Assembly: GCA_002794785.1 (NCBI GenBank)
Contig: NBBA01000007.1
Location: 186,001 to 250,000 of the forward strand
From: Coniferiporia sulphurascens
Lineage: Eukaryota > Basidiomycota > Agaricomycetes > Hymenochaetales > Hymenochaetaceae
DNA: 64,000 nucleotides
Direction of reading: 5' to 3'
The translations under genes and the position numbers were made by a program. Of this stretch, positions 61,561-64,000 are shown one piece after another; position 1 is the first letter of the stretch, and each line of letters starts with the position of its first letter. The notes beneath the pieces are model-generated. The model made no database searches, had not been told where the DNA came from, and worked only from the letters and a program-made list of their open reading frames with translations.

Positions 61561-62119
61561 TGTTACAATTTTCCTTTACCTTCCCTTACTGCGCTGACTC
61601 ACTTCCTCTTCGTCATCATCAGTCAGCGCAACTCCCCCATTTCTCTGCCTTACTCATCCTTATTCGCCTTATGCCATAAGATGCCATGATGATGCCTTAT
61701 TGCACCATCATGACGTGCTTTGCTTACTGACCACCGTACTTGTATTACCAAGGCCTTCCTTGAGTTTCCAGGACCATCCATAGTCTGGTAAACATACCTA
61801 ACCAAGTTGCTACAGTAGCAAACACATAGAGTAGCATATAAGCATGTAACTTCAGTAGCACAAGCCCTAAGCTTGTGCTCTTTGTTCATACAAGCCATTA
61901 TCTGCTACCACCAGTCTACTGTGCACCAGTACACCACTAGTTACCTCGTCGTAACCCGACTTGCTCTCAGAAGCCTACTGTGTCCACATTGCCGATCAGG
62001 AAGCCCCATCGACGATCACCTTCGACTTACGACACCTCGGAAGCCCCGTTGCCGTAACTACCAGTCCCGACGATCAGGAAGCACCGACGTCGATCACCGC
62101 ATAACCGTTGAGCTTAACA
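61561..62119 (+). mobile_element. Solo LTR, same family as 56994-57552
   Basis: 559 bp beginning TGTTACAATT and ending GAGCTTAACA, flanked by a perfect target duplication AATAG (61556-61560 and 62120-62124). Nearly identical to the nested copy in inverted orientation, differing at only a few bases seen by eye. It therefore inserted independently and recently. Confidence 0.92.
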
Positions 62120-62887
62120 AATAGCCAATGGGAGCATGGCAATCAATTGAAGATGTAATTGATGAGAGCCAAGTATAGCACATCGCACAGCAGAACCAAT
62201 TAGGAAATCAGGAGAAGCATCATAGGTATAGTAGTATCCGAGACTGGTTACCTTAGGTATTATACTGTATGACTTGATGGAAACTTGGTGAAGGTTCTAG
62301 CATAAGATAAAGATAGCATGGTAGGCTGTAGAATGTACCAGAATAGATGATTGACTCATAGGACAATTAGTAATAGTTAAACACATGTACAAGTGCATAC
62401 TGGAATGTTCCTATGACTTATAAATTGAGAGTAGTATGTAGTGGTACATACTAGAATGTAGTAAATAGACTACAACATGTAGGGTATAAAAGCCCAATGT
62501 AAAATTGCAGTAAAAAGCAGTTTAATACACTCTTGTCTCTTACCACCATCATCAGCTCTAACACTCTAGCAAGTGAAGGGTACCAAGCCTGCCCTAAACT
62601 AACTAGTATCATTGTGTGAATCTGTTATCACTTGTTTCTAACCCTTAATCAGGGAGTGAATCTAACAGTGTTCCCTTTGTGCTAGTCAGCATTTTGTCGA
62701 TCTCTTCGGGGGCCCTGTCGAGTTATTCCCGGCCACTGCCTAACACATTTGCTGTGCCCAAGCCTCCAACTGGATGATCATTGACAAGATTATCCAAGGT
62801 AATGGACATAGGATGCTTTGCAACATCGATCCCTCTCTGGGAAGACACCCATTGCTAACAGTTCCCATTTGCCATTGCTCAACCCCT
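62120..62887. other. Probable further LTR/leader sequence
   Basis: It contains GTATAAAAGCC near 62483 (TATA box) followed by a run of short CT-rich and A-rich blocks, the appearance of an LTR promoter and leader. Ends and a partner copy are not identifiable in this window. Confidence 0.35.
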
Positions 62888-63553
62888 GTGAAGAGCGGAC
62901 GGATGTCCTGGTTATGTAATCCATCAGGCCGCAGGGCAGAGGATGAGTGGGCAAAGCATGGTCAGAGATCGACACACAATCGGCATGCAATCGACACCCA
63001 CCAACAACTGCTCCAACAATCTGCCACCCAATCAAGGCCGGCATGCAGCCCATGCGGGTTTCTCCGCAACAGCAGACATCAGAATGAATCAGAGTAGGCG
63101 GTACATGTGAGGCATCTGAACGTAAACAAAATGAACAGATGAGGGCTGTGGAAGGTGAAGAAGGGCATGGAGATGAAAGAAATGCAGTGAGCAGGTGGAT
63201 AGCATGAGGCGGATAGTTAAGCGCACATGTATTTATAGCTCCTTCTGTAGTTACAATGGGGGCAGCAATCTATTAGGGGACTTCTCCTGCGATTGCACAG
63301 TGGTGGTTCTGTGGACAGAATCCCACTGCCACGTTTTCATTGTCACTACTCATATTCGAAACCCTCTGACCAACCGAACCTCTGCCTGACCGACATTATC
63401 CCAATCGCCACTCCGTGGCTCCTGCTAAGTCATAATTTGATATTTGTTAACCAAGACCGCTGATTGGCCGGTTTGTCATACAGTTACTCTGACCCTCAAT
63501 CCGACCATCAGGATATTTGCCACTGCACATATACCTGCATCGGAGAACTTTCA
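62888..63553 (-). repeat. Long inverted repeat, right arm (666 bp)
   Basis: Inverted counterpart of 60114-60779. It contains the mirrored TATA element at 63230-63237 pointing back towards the left arm, so the two promoters would be convergent. Confidence 0.8.
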
Positions 63554-64000
63554 CCAGTGATCACGATTTTCACCAATTTACTAACAAACACCTAGTAATC
63601 TGAGGGGGGACTCAGAGGGACTATGTTCAGATCACATGTAACACCTAGACAACACAATGGTAAGTAGATTGCTTTGGATGACATGGATATACAGGTAATA
63701 CCTTAGTCAACATGACAGTAAGTAGAAGAGAAGAAGAACAGGAAACAATAATGTTCGGCTTGACTACTTATAGGGCAATCAGAACATGTGAAGGTATTAC
63801 CAAAAGGGAAAGGTCATGAGTCATAATGAGTCATTCAACTAAAGGGGATCAGGGAACAGGTGATCATGCCGAAAGGGGAAACATGAAAGGAAAGCACAGA
63901 AAAGGAAAAAGGATCGGAGGCAGACAAGAAAGGAAAGAAGATCAACCGCATCTAACAAAATGATGCAATGGTTGTGGACACGAATGAGTTCAACTTCGGT
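63554..64000. other. AT-rich flank, no gene recognised
   Basis: Purine-rich towards the end of the window. No frame of note; probably more repeat-derived DNA. Confidence 0.4.

Overview
The window is eukaryotic nuclear DNA from a filamentous fungus, most likely an agaricomycete basidiomycete. The reasons are many short (about 45-90 bp) GT-AG introns in almost every gene, CTNA-type branch points, closely spaced genes, a secreted GH10 xylanase, a fungal-type NACHT-WD40 gene and a chromodomain Ty3/Gypsy element. The species cannot be named from this sequence alone. There are no bacterial features, CRISPR arrays or rRNA genes, and I found no tRNA I could defend.

Layout. 1-5477 shows no gene I can support. 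5478-14951 holds two RING-finger genes in tandem, probably diverged paralogues, separated by pyrimidine-rich DNA. 15935-17621 is a divergent secretory pair: Sec61 beta (-) and a VAMP7-type longin R-SNARE (+). 18772-20801 (-) is a protein kinase with a Cys-rich tail, back to back with a GH10 xylanase (21735-23298). 24121-25588 is an unrecognised conserved-looking gene. 26897-33634 is a very intron-dense ABCC/MRP-type ABC transporter. Next come triosephosphate isomerase (-) and ATG12 (+) sharing a short promoter, an Aim32-like thioredoxin-fold protein (-), and two paralogous alpha/beta hydrolases in opposite orientation (39291-40845 and 43909-45206) flanking a Ser/Pro-rich protein (-). A GNAT acetyltransferase follows at 45735-46668.

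From 47.8 kb the character changes. A NACHT-WD40 (fungal NLR/STAND) gene with near-identical WD repeats runs 47773-51949. After it the DNA is mobile-element territory: a complete but stop-riddled chromovirus (52500-59078, coding on -), two near-identical solo LTRs with perfect 5-bp target duplications (one nested in the chromovirus), a Gag zinc-knuckle fragment, and a pair of 666-bp inverted repeats around 60.1-63.6 kb.

Cross-cutting observations. (1) Several genes need micro-exons: 2 nt in the xylanase, 4 nt in the second RING gene, 14 nt in the ABC transporter. First coding exons are 3 nt (Sec61 beta) and 9 nt (VAMP7). (2) Single-base frame breaks occur in several otherwise healthy genes (kinase, 24.1 kb gene, Aim32-like, hydrolase, GNAT, NLR). 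Most look like one missing base in a GC-rich run, which suggests uncorrected assembly indels rather than mass pseudogenisation. (3) The chromovirus frame is instead broken only by substitutions (seven TGA, one TAG), the opposite pattern. All splice models were derived by eye and were not tested against transcripts.
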